Source: Punctularia strigosozonata HHB-11173 SS5
Lineage: Eukaryota; Basidiomycota; Agaricomycetes; Corticiales; Punctulariaceae
Reading direction: 5' to 3'
Assembly: GCF_000264995.1 (NCBI RefSeq)
Contig: NW_006767433.1
Span: 1,520,876 to 1,584,875 of the forward strand
DNA length: 64,000 nucleotides
Positions 42,335 through 55,411 of the stretch are shown here, in pieces; the stretch's first letter is position 1, and every line of letters starts with the position of its first letter. The position numbers and the translations under genes are program-made. Below the pieces are notes generated by a model, which searched no databases, had not been told where the DNA came from, and was given only the letters and a program-made list of their open reading frames with translations.

Positions 42335-45300
42335 CTGTGAGACGTTTAGCATGCAGATATGCGACGGTCTGTATACGGGACTCACAGTAGGAAGACCCGG
42401 TCAGGAGGGTCGACAGAGCCGCCAACTGGTCTTCGTCAAATCGTTTCGAGTCTTCGTGCCAAGTGTCTTGGTGAGTCTTCTTGAAGTTGCTCGCGCATTT
42501 GCGCACGGTCGTTGAGATCGGCGGAGGGAAGTACGTGAGCTCGGCCAGCACGGTGGTGAGCAAAGGAGGCATCCAGCGCTCCACGGTGTATGGATAACTG
42601 TCCACCAGTGCACAAATGCCCAGTACACCCGCGTGCAGCTTCCGAACGGCATTGCTGTACCCAGCTTCCTTCTTGCCCGGGAGTTTGATGTTCTTGACTA
42701 GACGTACAAAACGGTCCTGTAGGCGCATTAATCAAGGCATATAAAATATATGCGCATATATCCGACCTTGAGCACGAGCACACTGCGTCTTGGGGAAAGT
42801 CTCAGTATGCCGGCGAGCGTTCTGGAAATCGACAACTGAGTATTATGGTGAGTTGGTGCACTTCTTGAGACTCACGTTGCGGCCATCGTCCGCACTTCGA
42901 TGATCTCGTCATCAAGACATTTGCAGATCACCTCCAATATCTCGATGATGTGCAAGTCATCGATAAGCGGCATATGGCGGAAGTAAAACACTTTGAAACT
43001 TTTAGCATCGTAGGCACTATTGAATCGCGGACTGCCGCTCACCTTGAAGCAGGGGCAACGCCTTCAGTCGCACTCTCCATGACTGCGCAAGTGGGTCAGC
43101 ATACGACGTATGCGGCAAAAGACGGGGCCTACAGTAGACGATTGGATCGCCTCGAAGATGCGGAGTAGCAAGGGCTTTATCAGTCGAGGCGGTGGCACAA
43201 CGCCGCACATCCGTACGAGGAGCATATCTGCTCGCAACGACAACTCATCATTGTCGTGCACTGGCGTATGGTCAGCATGTTGGCAGCAATTATCAGAGAT
43301 GGACATACATTCCGCAAATCGGAAAAGCTCTGGCATTAACGGGAGTATGTATTGGAAGGCTAACACCGCATGAGTGTCGTGAAGAGTTGAATGCAACCAT
43401 TTGCACACAGCGATGCCAACCCTGAGAGATGAACTAGTTCAACAGGATAGAAGACGTGGTTGCGATATGCTCACTTGTCGTAAGTGGACTGGAACGCCCT
43501 GACACCAGGCAGTCGTTCTCCTCTCCATTTCTCGAACCTATCAACGAGCTCGTGCACTCTCCCTTCATGGTACCCATGCAAGATGCCCATGATGTCATCG
43601 TCTTCAGTTGACTGACGACATTCCACGACAAAGGCCTCCGCCGTATGAGCGTCAGCAGAGGCTCTTGGCAGCCACTACGGAAGCCGGGTCATGTCAGGCC
43701 CTCAATTGAGAAATTGGCCAGTGGAGTACTCACTTTCACTTTGTCGGAAAAAACAAGGATCTCCGATATGTAGGCGCGGACCTGGTCAAGCAAAGCATGA
43801 GGCGAATACGGGAGTATAGTTTGATCCAACATACGTCGTCATGTTCCCCTGGGAGTTCCGGCCAAATGCGGCCCATAACGTCATCCATCCATGCGAACGC
43901 CTTCCAGTTCAATTCTTCATAGAACGCTCGGAAGAAGCACAGGATCTTTACGGCATCGAATGACGACTCTGCATTATAATCCGTAGTTGTGAATTCCTCA
44001 ACCAGATAATCCACTAAAGGCTGCACTCGTCGGGGGTCCTTGTTGGATAGCACGTACTGCAGTTTCGATAAGCCATTATTCCTTCGTAGGTGTGACGAAT
44101 GAACTCGCCTCCAGGAAAGAAGTCCATACAAGAAGAGTGTCGGTTTTGATGCCTTTGAAAACAGTCCTGAGCTGAGGTATAAACCAGTCCCAGAGGTCAT
44201 CTTGGGAACTTGTCGGCCAGTGCTTCGAACCACCGATCAACCCTGCCAGCAGCTCGGCTGCACCTCGCTGTTTATTCTTGTCCGAGTTCCCTAGGAGTTC
44301 CTCTAGGATCGGCTTCATGTGTACCAGAGGTTTAGGTCCGAGTAGCTGCACTGCAGTAAAATCAGCAACCGGGCTCACTGACACGGCTTCTGCTCACATA
44401 TTGACTTCACGGATGACGCATGGTCCTGCGATATGGCTTCGGCATGAGTTTCTGCTGAAAAATGTTTGGTGATCTCCTTCCAAAATGCGGCGCTGTTCGC
44501 AAACTCTTCGATGACCGACATGCACTCCGAGCTAGAAGGATCCCAAGCGGGGAACGGCCATTCGGTGGCAGATGGCAGCAGAAATTTATCTTGATGCTTC
44601 GCCCATGCGATCCAGCCGCTGGTTGGCTTCTCACACAACAAGCTGATAGTGACATTAGCATAATACAACAGCATTGGAGCGATCCATCTCACGGATTCCT
44701 TCGTGCCTGGCACAAGTTGAGTTCGGATTTGAAGTCTGATAAGAAGCGTATGGTCGTTTCATTGCCCGGCTCCCCGACGGGAACCTTGAGACGTAGAGGG
44801 TTGTGATTCTGTTCTAAAGCTAGGTCAACTTGAGTTTGGCTGAGCGTCCTCAGCTTGATGTAACGAGAGCACTTCATGATCGCACGCTGCGCATACTATC
44901 TTAATCATTAGTAATCCGCGAAGTAGGGTGCTGTGTGATATCTCACGTAACGCTGTATTAGAGGCTTAATCAATGCTTTGCGAGTCCCGATAAATGATTG
45001 TTTCTTACCAAACTTGGATGACTATCGTACGTCTTCTCTAAAAGGCACCGGATATGCGCGGCTTTCGTCGGTCGATCCTTCCTGATGAGCGATCTTAGAA
45101 TCCTAACGGCGACGATGCTATATCGCCAGTGTGTTTTCGAGGAATTAGCGATGTCGATGATGAGTGAGGTCTGTCCGAGGTATCAGTGACGGATTCCTAT
45201 CAATGACCAGATTCCGCACCGTTGCATCGCTTGCGTCATCTATGAGGCTTGTACGCTTCGTTCGTTGCTCAGCGCAGCGCAAGACCAAATCGTTCCCTTC

Positions 45301-48300
45301 GTTCGAGAATTGCGTAACGGATCGCAGATCCCGAAGTGCAGCATCAAGGTCCGTATTCTCAACGTTGTAGACCACATGGTTTGGCTCGACGAAACTACCG
45401 AGACAATTGTCGGATAGCGTGGATACGCAAGACTGAATAGAGGGCTGATTTAGGAAGTGGTTAGCTGGTTACATGTTGAGGAAATCGCGTTAATAACCTT
45501 CTCGTTGTGTTGACAGGCAAACATCTTGTCTAGCAGTTCCCTCGTGAGAGTGGGTTCTGACATCGCATATTTTGCTGAAATTGATTGAGATGATGTGCCG
45601 CTCGCAGATCTCATGAGGATGCATACCAAAGACGGGGGAATTCAGTGTCCATAGAGCACCCTTCATGCGATCGTCTTCTGTTCCAGGCTCTAGTGCCTTG
45701 TATAACACAGGAAGACAGCGATTCCGTACACCGTCGTACACCTACGACCAATCCGCCAGATTAGAGCGAACGAAATACCATCAGTAAAAAGGACGTACCG
45801 AACACAATGACTCAAGGACCGATTGGCTAATTTCCCGCACTGTACATGATAACGTGACGTTAGAGTGCGATCCCGAGCCAGAACACACGCTGCGCACCCG
45901 ACGCGTAATGCCACATAGCCCATTCTAGCAGATCACCTATCAGATGATTCTCTGTCTGCCCTCTTCGTCGCTCCAGCGAGTTCCAGCGAAGCCGCGCGGA
46001 GTGGTACAATCTATAGGGTTGTGAGCGTCAAAGCAATAGTTGATATTGTATGGAACTTACCGCGCGCGACGTACGAATACCGCACGAGGCCATACTTTCT
46101 GGCCGGCGTATTGTCGAGTGACGCTTTTCTCGCTCGAGAATTGCTCCCGCTGCAGGTAGTAACTGTCCCTGCTGTCGCCGTACTCGAGCATGTATGTACG
46201 GATGGATCGTACCTAAAAAAGAGTTAAACGCCATCGAATGCCAGACTGTCGTTACTTACAAGTATGGTCACTGCGTCGACTGTATTGTATTCACCCTGCT
46301 GGCGCAGAGAAACTGAAGCAGTATGCAAGAAGTTGCCAAAGCGTCGCTTCAGAGACGTGATGTACACATAACGCGGATCTTCAGGATCGACCAGGGGAAA
46401 GCCAGCGAGTAGAGGCTCGATAGTCGCAATCATTTCCGGTATTTCATTTCTGGGTGGTTGGTTAGGACATTTGTGGCGAGGTATCGGGCCAAGAACGCAC
46501 AAGATATCGCTCTCCGCTACGGAGGCTGCAATCTCTTCCTTTGTCCGTGTCTCCTTTGCCAGTGTTGGTATGCCGGAAAAGGCGTCGCGCACTAAATTCA
46601 GATGTCTATTACGATACGTCAATGTACGTGATCGGGCAAGCAGCGAGAATCTCTCTGACCGGCAGAAGTCATTGCGCCAAACAGCGTCCCGCACGGGACC
46701 TACGACAGCGGGGGAATGGATTAGAGGGGAAAAGATAGGTAACCTGACGGGACTCACCATGCTGGAGGAGACCATCCAACGAATCCATAGCCGGCTCGAC
46801 CACCTCGCGGAAGATGCGAAGAGCGAGATCGATTTCCTCTGCGCTAGGAACGTGCCAAGAGATCTGTAGCAGATGAGAGATTTGGTCCAAGGCGCTGGTT
46901 ATGCCTACGGACCTTCACGTCTTCGGCCTTGTATAGTTTGCCCCAATAACGATGATGATTCTTTTGGAACTCTACCGGTTCGTCAGGCTGCTGCAGCGCT
47001 GAGTTTACTTGATACAGAAGCACAAACCTGCACTATCCCACTCCTCTGGATTTACGAACCTATTTTCCGTAGGATATGTGTGAGTCAAAGTCAGCAAGGT
47101 GCTAGACAAAAGTCTGCCCGTCCACGTCCACCCTCGCTTCGAGAACGTCTTCTCATGCAGAAGCTTGAGCAGTGCGACAAGTTTCTCACTGTACTTGAGC
47201 ACGACACGTCCGTCACTAACGCGGACGTACGTCAGTTTCCACGTCTGTGTACAAGCTCAAAGAAGCTCACTTATACATTGCTCCGCGGAGGATGGCAAGA
47301 TCTATTAATGAATCAATGACGGAAGAATCGAATCATAGGGAATGCATTACTCCAGTGAAGAGTAGTGTCGGAGGGCAAAGGTGTCGAATCCACGGTTGTT
47401 CTCAGAGAACTGGCGCCGTGTTCCAGCTCTATGATTATGTTCTGCTCTGCAAACGGGAAGAACTTCGCCAGTGTCTTCTCCGGATTCGCGTTTGCGACAC
47501 ATTCAACGAGTTGATGGATGGCGCGAACTGCGTTTGACCGGACGTTGTTGCTGGCAAAGTCGAAGACAATATTCAGGACCAGATCATAGAGAGGCTCTGA
47601 AAGGTGAACGCAGATCTGACTGAGTGCCCCAGTGACGGCGTCCACAACTTGCGCTGAGATGAATACGTTCAGTCATCATCCGTAAAAGAAAAGAGTTGTC
47701 CGTACTTTCCGTGGTGCCAGATGAACCGCTGGCACCTTCCTCCGGCAGGTTTTCCAGCAGAACCAGCACTCTGCGGACGAAGGCATGCACCCAGCTCGCG
47801 AAGCTGGACGTTGATTCCCTCAATAGAATATCTTCCTCTTCGTCTGGTAAACGTGGCTCAAGCTCCAAAGCTTCTTCGCTGCTGGAAGACCCGAAGCCAT
47901 CAAGCTTGAATGATGGTAGCCCATTAGGTCGTTTCTTGTCCTCTGGGGCCTCGCTCAGTTGGGCATCCTGCGTGGTCTCTGGCTCGGGAGATTCTGTGCC
48001 TAGCTCGCCAATCAGTATATATTGCGAGATTTCCACGAGGAATGACGTGGTGCAAAGCGTCTTGGAGGGATCATTCTAGGGAAGTTTAGATGATTTCTGG
48101 GTGTAGAGTCATACGATGCTCACCAAGTCGATCCCAGGAACCAGCAGCTGCAGGATCGGAATGAGATGTTTGGCACCAGGGTAAAACACGTCTCGGCACA
48201 CGAGCGAAGGAGCAATGGCGCCAAGAGCTTTGATAACTGCGAGCGTGCGCTGCGTCTCGACAAGCGCTTCGAGAGCTGGAAAAGCGCGCTCCAGCACGGG

Positions 48301-50306
48301 ATAGAGGATCAAGTCTGGTTCCATCACACTCATGCTCTTCAGGCAACTCTGTATGTTGCTAACGGTCGTGGAGTCTTGGCTGAACATGGCTAGCAACGCC
48401 ACCGTGCGCAAGGACTTGACCAGTTCGCGCTTCATATCACGCGTCAGACGACGGTGCTTTGGCGTTCGGCAATCTGGCTGCTGCTCTTCATGCCATCCTG
48501 CGAGATGTCAATATTAATATCGGGGAACGCTGGTATGACGTACGCTTGTTGAAGTCGTAAACGATATACTTGATGAAGGCGCTCAAGTCATGCGTCCAGC
48601 TTCCAGATGTGGATGGATGGAAGAAGCTCTCCGTCGATGCAATAAGGCGAACAAGCGAATCCAATGCTTTGGACCCAGCCAGGTAGGTCTTTACGCGTGA
48701 AACGCCCTTTCGGCTGAGATTGGCAGACAGGTAGTCCCCCAAAGATCCGCCATTGACTCCTGGGGTCGTAGGGGTCATCATCCCAGATCCGAATGGAGTC
48801 ACCACGCCTGATCGCGGAGTCATCATTCCCGGGCTGAATGGTGTGAAGGGAGTTGGAGCAGACGACGGTGGTGCCGGTACACCGTCAGGTGCCATCGAGT
48901 ACACTATGATCCGTGCTAGAGACGCTGTAGAACAAGCGAGGGTCAGCCCGAGTCGACATCTTGAAGCTCGATGAAGACTCGCCTATGCGCCAGCTAGGTT
49001 TAGGCAATCGTCCGATCTCAAAACCTGCTTGACCATCCGCAGACGGTCCAGTAGTCAAAGAACCGGAATCCTTCAACGATATTTCTGCCGGATTGAATAC
49101 TTAAGCATCATGCATCCGTTCCGGCGTATCAATATGGACTAACCCATGGAAGCTAGGCACTTGCACATTATATGCGACCATTCTTGCTCCGTATATATGC
49201 CAACGTCCTTATACACACCGCTCCACCGCATACGCGAATCGTGTTTCAGGTCGTCCTTGTTCCAGTCCGGACGCTCCTCATCTGGTGATTTGGCGTCGTC
49301 GGGTATCTCCTCAATCCGCTTCGGGTCACTGACCGTGGGATCAACATGCATCTCTGACAGCTGCGCGAGGAATTGGAGCATGCGCTCATCATAGTTATAC
49401 GAGTTGATCGACTGCCATATTTGAAAGAGACTGGGAAGGTATGACTGGGGGTGTGATTGAGGGAGGAACGTGAGGAGGTAATACTGAGAGGATAGCACGC
49501 TCTGTAGAAGTGTTCCTTCAGGGCAATGTTATGGTGGTAATGGGTGTGTAGGACTGACATCGAGTGATGTTCCATTCATAAGTGGCAGAAAAGTTGAGAG
49601 CATGTCCTCAGTCGCCGCGGGGTGGAAAAACCGTCGGCATATGCTCGCCAGGTATCCCATATACCATGACGTTTGGCTGCAAACACAGCATGAGAGAGAC
49701 GATCGGGCCAGGAAATAGGAGAGGAATGTACCTGATCTCGAATTGTCGACGCGTTAGAAATAGGTCCTTGCTGAGAATCTTAAAGATGGGTTGCCAAGGT
49801 AGCCGCATATCCTCCACAGAAAGCTTGTGCTTGGACCTTGTCAGCGTTGATATCGCATCCGCGCAGTTCGCCACGATGTGCGTGGGCATGCCTGGCGTTG
49901 TGGCTACATGGAAATAGACCCTCGCCAATTGTACGCGCTTCTCCTTCGGAATGGGATACTTGAGCATGAGCCAGCTATAAAATAGAACACAGATTAACTC
50001 ATTATCCGGCGCTGATGACTTCGGGGCGCACTAAGTCAACATGCTATCCCACTGCACAAGCCCCGGGTCGTAATCTTTTGCCTCCACGCATTGTGCTATC
50101 CGTAGCATAATAAAGTCGAGCATCTGCTGCATGTAAGAATTCGACTCCACCGAGTACGGTAACGCCTGCGCATAGTCCTTGAGCTTGAGAAGATACTTGT
50201 CGGTGGCGTGCCGAATGTCCTCCGGCACCTGCACGGTGCTCGTCGACCCCGTCGGCGGCGACACACCGGGGTCTATGGATAAGCGGGATATATCGGGTAT
50301 GTTCAT
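42327..50306 (-). CDS. BLM10: Proteasome activator BLM10/PA200 (PSME4)
   Basis: Giant HEAT-repeat ring that caps the 20S core particle and opens its gate. About 8 kb with some two dozen short introns. The start MNIPDISRLSIDPG leads to HATDKYLLKLKDYAQALPYS and FIMLRIAQCVEAKDYDPGLV; next come MLKYPIPKEKRVQLARVYFH, RRQFEIRYIPLLFPGPIVSL, SLFQIWQSINSYNYDERMLQ and IYTEQEWSHIMCKCLASM. The second half has QRGAAELLAGLIGGSKHWPT with DDLWDWFIPQLRTVFKG. The C-terminal family block is HAGVLGICALVDSYPYTVER, KTHQDTWHEDSKRF and DEDQLAALSTLLTGSS. A last exon of 8 nt (42334-42327), joined across 42335-42385, turns the end into SSYYA, the HbYX motif that docks into the 20S alpha-ring. The upstream frame to 50315 has no ATG, so 50306 is chosen. 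Confidence 0.93.
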
Positions 50307-50811
50307 CGTCTTCAAACCCGATGGTCAAGGTAGAGGTAGAAAAAGGAGCAAGATTTTGACGCCGTCTCCGACGCAGCGACGGCGGCACCCCAGTTCGACC
50401 AGCATACCCGCGCCACAAACGGAACGCCACGGTGGGAACGACGAGTACGTCACCACAAGCACTGCTTCAATTGGCAAGAAGCCCGATGGCCTCGGAATCA
50501 AACCTCAATCTCTTGATTTCGTAGATTCCGTAGATTTCAAGACATGAGCAATAATAACAGCCGTTCCACACATGTGTCTTCAACAGTAGATAATAGACGC
50601 CCTTGTTCAAGCAGGAAATTTGCTGCGAAGCATCGGCAGTACGGTGGAGTAACAGCATTCGCATGATCTAGGTCCAGCTTGTTGTAGGAAAAGCCGGACC
50701 TGTATGCAGGCCAGCATAGTATACGCAGGGGGTGATTGGCGCAGAGCAACGCTGAACAATAACTGCGATTAGAATTACTTCAGAAAGACGGATTGCCTTA
50801 CCAAACCTGGG
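50307..50811. other. Intergenic spacer between BLM10 and RXT2
   Basis: About 500 bp between two minus-strand genes; promoter of BLM10 and 3' flank of RXT2. Plus-strand frames here are antisense artefacts. Confidence 0.5.
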
Positions 50812-52152
50812 CTAGGCCACTGCGGCAAGGGCCGCGCTCTCCAGTTCTTTGACAGCCTTGCTCCTAATCACGTCCCAAACTATCGCCCGTTGCGCCTTCA
50901 TCTCCCCAAGCCCGTTGCGGATCTCTTCCAGCCGTTCAACATACTCCCGTCCATCGTCCGCCAACTCATGTAACGCCGCAAGGCTCTTCTCTAGGCTCTC
51001 GAGCTGCGCCTCCACGGGTACGAACGCCCGTTCCTGTCCATCTCTATCCCTCCCCCGGTCAGGAGGTTCGGGCACAGACTCCACGTGCCCGTTCACGCCG
51101 TTGATGTGTGGCTGGGAACTTCGTGCGGTTCCGGCGCTGTATGCGGGTGGGTGCTCGGTGATGAAGATCTTATGCGTACTCGGTGTAAGATCGGGAGCCC
51201 GTGCAAGGCGTCTGCGTCTTTCTCGCTCCTCCTCGTCGACGTCGCTTCCCGCGGTCATGTCCTCGTCCTCCTGCTCTTGCTTGGGCTCTACCAGGGAATC
51301 GTCTTCCATGTGTTCGTCGGGTAACGATTTCGGTATCCCGTTCGCCCCCATTGTTCGGGTTCCCTGCTGTTCGGTTGTAATGTGATGACGGAGATCAGGG
51401 TCCTCACTCATAACCTGCCACAGCCTTCCCAATGCGCGTTTCATGACGCCCTCCGCTTGGATAAAGCCACTCGCAGCCCGCTCCAAATCGTCGATCATAT
51501 GACTCCGGAACGTTCGTGCGGCACTCTTGTCCATGACGAGAGAAGTATAGCTGAGGTGTTCAGAGTGTGGGTCTGGGTAGGGCCCCGTCAAGGGCGGGGA
51601 AGGTGAGCGAAGGTGGGGCAGTCGTGGAGGCGAGGGTGAACGATCTCGATCGCGGTCCTCTTCGGGAAGTAGCAGTTTGACTCGCTTGCGAGCCCGTTCT
51701 TCTGCCTGTCCACGTATTGATAACATACGTACACCTCAGTGTGAGGCAAGACAACATAGGTTGAACACACACCTCCCATTCATCAATGCCAGGGCCCCAT
51801 GCTGCTATTTTACCTCTCCGTGTCCAACGCGAGCCTTTCATGGCTTTCCGACCCCAGTTCCCTCCCGGTAGTCCGGCAGGCAAAGACTCCTCATCGGAAT
51901 CGTGACCACGAGATGGATAGTACCATGCGTTCTCGTCATTAGATGGCGCATGTTGTATTCTATATCGTCGTCGGAGTATAATGGGTGGGGTGGAAGTCGG
52001 TCAGTCACGATGGAAGGCAACACAAACGCGAAGGACACCGACGGAAGGGCAGATTCGAACATGGGCCGAATGGATCCCTCAGGGAACGGGGAGTGCATGG
52101 AGCCTGAAGGCCCGGGTAATCCAGAGAGTGAATTCGTCGAGGTGGTAGCCAT
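50812..52152 (-). CDS. RXT2: RXT2, subunit of the Rpd3L histone deacetylase complex
   Basis: The conserved RXT2 N-terminal region is recognised as GGNWGRKAMKGSRWTRRGKI, AAWGPGIDEWE, then across an intron AEERARKRVKLLLPEE. Upstream sequence NDENAWYYPSRGHDSDEESL and MATTSTNSLSGLPGPSGS completes the start at 52152. After it come Ser/Pro-rich sequence, LERAASGFIQAEGVMKRALG, a strongly acidic stretch, and a C-terminal helix AQLESLEKSLAALHELADDG with VERLEEIRNGLGEMKAQRAI. The exon junction before IQHAPSNDENAW uses donor GTCGGT and is less certain. Its catalytic partner RPD3 is at 19-21 kb. RXT2 helps anchor Rpd3L at promoters; detail for this organism is inferred. Confidence 0.82.
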
Positions 52153-52401
52153 GGGGTCGCCAAGTTTGATTAAGTGTAGGCTGGTGTGAGTATGCCGACT
52201 GGAGGAAGTACTAGGGCGACGAAGCTTTCGAGTCTGACTTCATCTGTTGCGGGTCACATGAACCGTGAAAGTGCCGCTTTGTGCTCAAGAAGTCACCTCC
52301 ACTAATCCCGGCCCGTGCACACTACAATATGTACTAGTACAACATCGACCTAGATGTGAATGCGAGCAGACATCAGAACGACAGCTAGAGTGAGCGATCG
52401 A

Positions 52402-53896
52402 TCACCAAAACTGAGGCTGGCCTCCATCACTCCTGCCTCTGCCCCTACCCCTACCATGACCCTGGCCTCTGCCACCGCTGCCCTCACCACCATGACTTCC
52501 GCCTCTAAACCCGCCTCGTCCCCTGCCCCTACCTCTTCCCCGCCCTCCATCCGTACCGTTGTCTGAGCCCTGACCACGCCAGTAGCCACCTCCTCGCCAA
52601 CCTCGTCCTCGGACATAGCCCCTGGTTGGGGCTTCACCTTGTGCACGACTGTTCACAGAAGGGAAGGTGTTGACGGGGCCATCGATGCGACTCTGCGCTG
52701 CATACGTCCCTCCAACGGGAGTAATGATATGTGAACTGATGATAGGCTGGTCTAGGACAGCGACCGCGATGGGGACACCCTCCAACGGCAGGTGGCCCGA
52801 TCCTGATGGTATAGTCCCGCTACCACCAGCCTGTTCCTTTGCGCGGGCCTCTAGACGTAGCCTTCGCTTTTCTTGCTTGGCCTTGAGTTTCTCCTCTTTC
52901 TCCTTAGGATCTGGCATGGGGCCAGGATCATAGTTGGGATTTTGAGCTTGCCACGGTACCGCGCTGGGAAGCGTAAATGTGCTGGAATATACAGCAGCTC
53001 CATCTAGGCAGTCGAATGAGTAGTATTGTGCGGGTGTCGGATTCTCCATCGCCGCGAGGAGTTCAAGGAGGTGGTTGTAAATGGCCAGACCTGCGTGAGC
53101 ATCGTTCGCAGCGTCTACATTTCATCCTATCAATCAATGGATCGAGTACTATAGCGTCGATCCCGCAGCTTACATTCCTGCTGCTTGTCGCTGAGTAACG
53201 CCTCCCAATTGCTCCTCTGTATCTTCCCCTTGCCTTCCAGGGTGAATCCTTTGTATGTCTCGAGTAGCCTAGCCAAGCCTAGCGGGTGGCTATATTTGCC
53301 CTTCCAGTTCGCGTTGTCCACGGAGCGCGCAAGGAGCGCCAGCTCTACGCAGCTGCGAACGTTGATATGGTAGTCTCTGAAAAGCTTTTTGCAATCATCT
53401 GCGAACCGTATAAGGAATTGTCATGCGCCAACGCAGGAGGCTGGACGGCACCTAAAATAGCGACTCCAACCTTCCGTTGAGCGGGATTCTCGAGCAAAGT
53501 CTTCAAACGTTGGGGGAATCCTGTCGCAGTTTCAAGAGGCTCGCCCTCTCTGACGACATCGATTTACATACGTTGCATGGCCGAAACCTGGAGTAGCAGC
53601 GTAAGGGTGCTGCTGGCAATTTGCACAAGTGCCACAGGGTTTTGTGGCGCATCCTTTACGAAGACCGGCTTCCATTCGAGGTCAAAGCCAACAGGCTCGT
53701 CTGCCTGTATACCCGAGAGCACATCATCTGCTGTGATGTGGTCACGGATATAGAACAGTCTCTGCGCCGGCGAGACGGTACGCCAGGAGTATACGGGCAA
53801 GTCGGAGGGTGGTTTCGGGACCTTCTTCTTTCTCCTTGACTGCTGTTCAGACGCGCTTGAGGCCGCTATCGCAGCGGGAGGTAACCTGGTGGCCAT
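52402..53896 (-). CDS. DEDDy 3'-5' exonuclease (WRN-exo type) with RGG-rich tail
   Basis: RNase D/WRN-like exonuclease domain. ExoI is VGFDLEWKPVF (D-x-E present), ExoII is KVGVAILGADDCKKLFRDYH, and ExoIII is YAANDAHAG (Y-x3-D), rebuilt across an intron (T|AC split codon). Between them are VALVQIASSTLTLLL, VELALLARSVDN and LGLARLLETYKGFTL. All catalytic residues are present, so it should be active. After the domain come SFDCLDGAAVY, a Lys/Glu-rich helix (KEKEEKLKAKQEKRRLRLEA) and a glycine/arginine-rich C-terminus of about 60 residues with repeated GRGRGRG, which suggests RNA or nucleolar binding. The ATG at 53896 begins MATRLPPAAIAAS; an upstream in-frame ATG at 53992 would add an Arg-rich leader, possibly mitochondrial, so dual targeting is conceivable. 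Confidence 0.85.
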
Positions 53897-54456
53897 GATG
53901 GGGAGAACGGCAGGAACGGCTCGTCTTAGACTGGCCGTCAGACGGCGGAGCTGTAGCCTCATGCGAAGGTGGCGATGTTCGATGCTGTCCAAAACATTGA
54001 GTGTTCACGTGACGTACGGGGCCCAGACTCGCCACGCTTGTGGCTGTGTAATATTGCTAAAAACAGTCCGCTTGGTCTTTTTCCATCGCAACTCTTGCCA
54101 AGGCCCGTGGCACGCAACGGTCCGAAGTCCTCATCAGCACAGTAACTGTCGCGTCGCTCGCTATCCCTACGTCCTCCCGCATTTACATCGCGAAAGGCGT
54201 CATTGCTTGTGCTCAATGCTAATCTTGAGCTCACCGATACGTATTTGAGCACTGGGCTCAGTTATATTGGAGCGCCACCGACGGACGTCCGAGAAGTCGG
54301 AGCCAAGCATAATATGGTCTTGGCATCCGTCTATCTTTGCCGGCCTGGCCTAAGTTTAGATGACCGCTCCTCTTGGCCGCCTTCATAAGGGCGTGCTCCT
54401 CTCAACGGATCGACGACTCGCTTGGCATCCTCAACACCTTGCGCAGAGCTTCCACC
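53897..54456. promoter_or_regulatory. Divergent promoter with TCACGTGA at 54005-54012
   Basis: About 560 bp between divergent genes. A perfect 8-bp palindrome TCACGTGA lies 109 bp from the exonuclease start, the type bound by bHLH factors. Short frames near 54203 look non-coding. Confidence 0.4.
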
Positions 54457-55411
54457 ATGAATTCCATCGCCTCTCTCCCACAGGACGGGACCGTCGACAG
54501 AACGCTTGCTGCATCGTACAACGTTCTTGAGCAGGTAGCGTCACCCTTCCCCACATTCGTTTCAAATACTGAAAGGATGTGCCTTCTCAGGCCCCTCCTC
54601 CGACGTTGCGCGAAATACTGGGCGCTTACAAGGCCAAGGGCGATGGCGACCGCGACCTCCTTATGGCCATGCTTAATGCCAAAAGCGCGGAGGATCAGGT
54701 CGGCATCCTTCCCCCAGCCTCCATTCTTCTGTCGATACTTATTCGATGTTGGATACTCAGCGATTAGCATCGGTGGCGGCGTTACAACGTACTATGCTCG
54801 AAATTCACCAAGCACATTCAGTTTCAGCAACGGTCACGGAGTCACCCGCACGCGCAGCACACCCATCACCACTTGGAAACAGCCGTTACGACTATGGAAT
54901 GGCTTCCCCTGGCTATGAACATCGGCACTTGCCTGAACGCTCACCGCGTTCGGTTTATCGTTCTCCCCCTACAGACGCCGAATACAACCACCATCCGTAT
55001 TCTTCCTCGCATCGCCGCTCGCATGCGCACCAAAGTACTCGGGAGTACCATCCTGAGCCGCATACATACTCGCACTCCACTACCCAATCCGCATCCACCT
55101 CAAGGAAACGAGTGCGAGCGGCCCGTTCACCGAACCCAGCCTTAACGCCGTCACCGCACGACCTCCCACCTTCCCCTTATTCGTCTGCCAGCGAGTCGTT
55201 ATCAGCAATTGCAGACTCACCCCGGTCTAGGGGCGCAATGGATATCGGTTCGCTCATATCGTCGCATTCCTCCCATACCGGGTCGCACTCGTACTCCCCG
55301 CCAGACAGGCATTCTCAGTTCCTGGCCGATTCTCAGTCTGTTGAGAATGCGACGCACCGACGCACCGGAACGACTCGTAACCGGCGCGACTCGGAGCGCG
55401 ACATTTCCTGA
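54457..55411 (+). CDS. Hypothetical Ser/His-rich protein
   Basis: Four or so exons: MNSIASLPQDGTVDRTLAAS and YNVLEQ; then PPPTLREILGAYKAKGDGDR with DLLMAMLNAKSAEDQ; then RLASVAALQRTMLEIHQAHS; then a long disordered region rich in Ser, Pro, His and Tyr with SRKRVRAARSPNP, a basic nuclear-localisation-like patch, ending RNRRDSERDIS. The two N-terminal helical pieces (TLREILGAYKAKGDGDRDLL and QRLASVAALQRTML) look like a short helical hairpin that could bind a partner. No family recognised. The intron joins in the N-terminal half are plausible (AGGTAGCG, CAGGTCGG donors) but not proved. Confidence 0.6.

Noticed and set aside
52430-52620. G/C-rich tandem repeat as a minisatellite
   Set aside because: The repeats encode the RGG-rich tail of the exonuclease in frame, so protein composition explains them.
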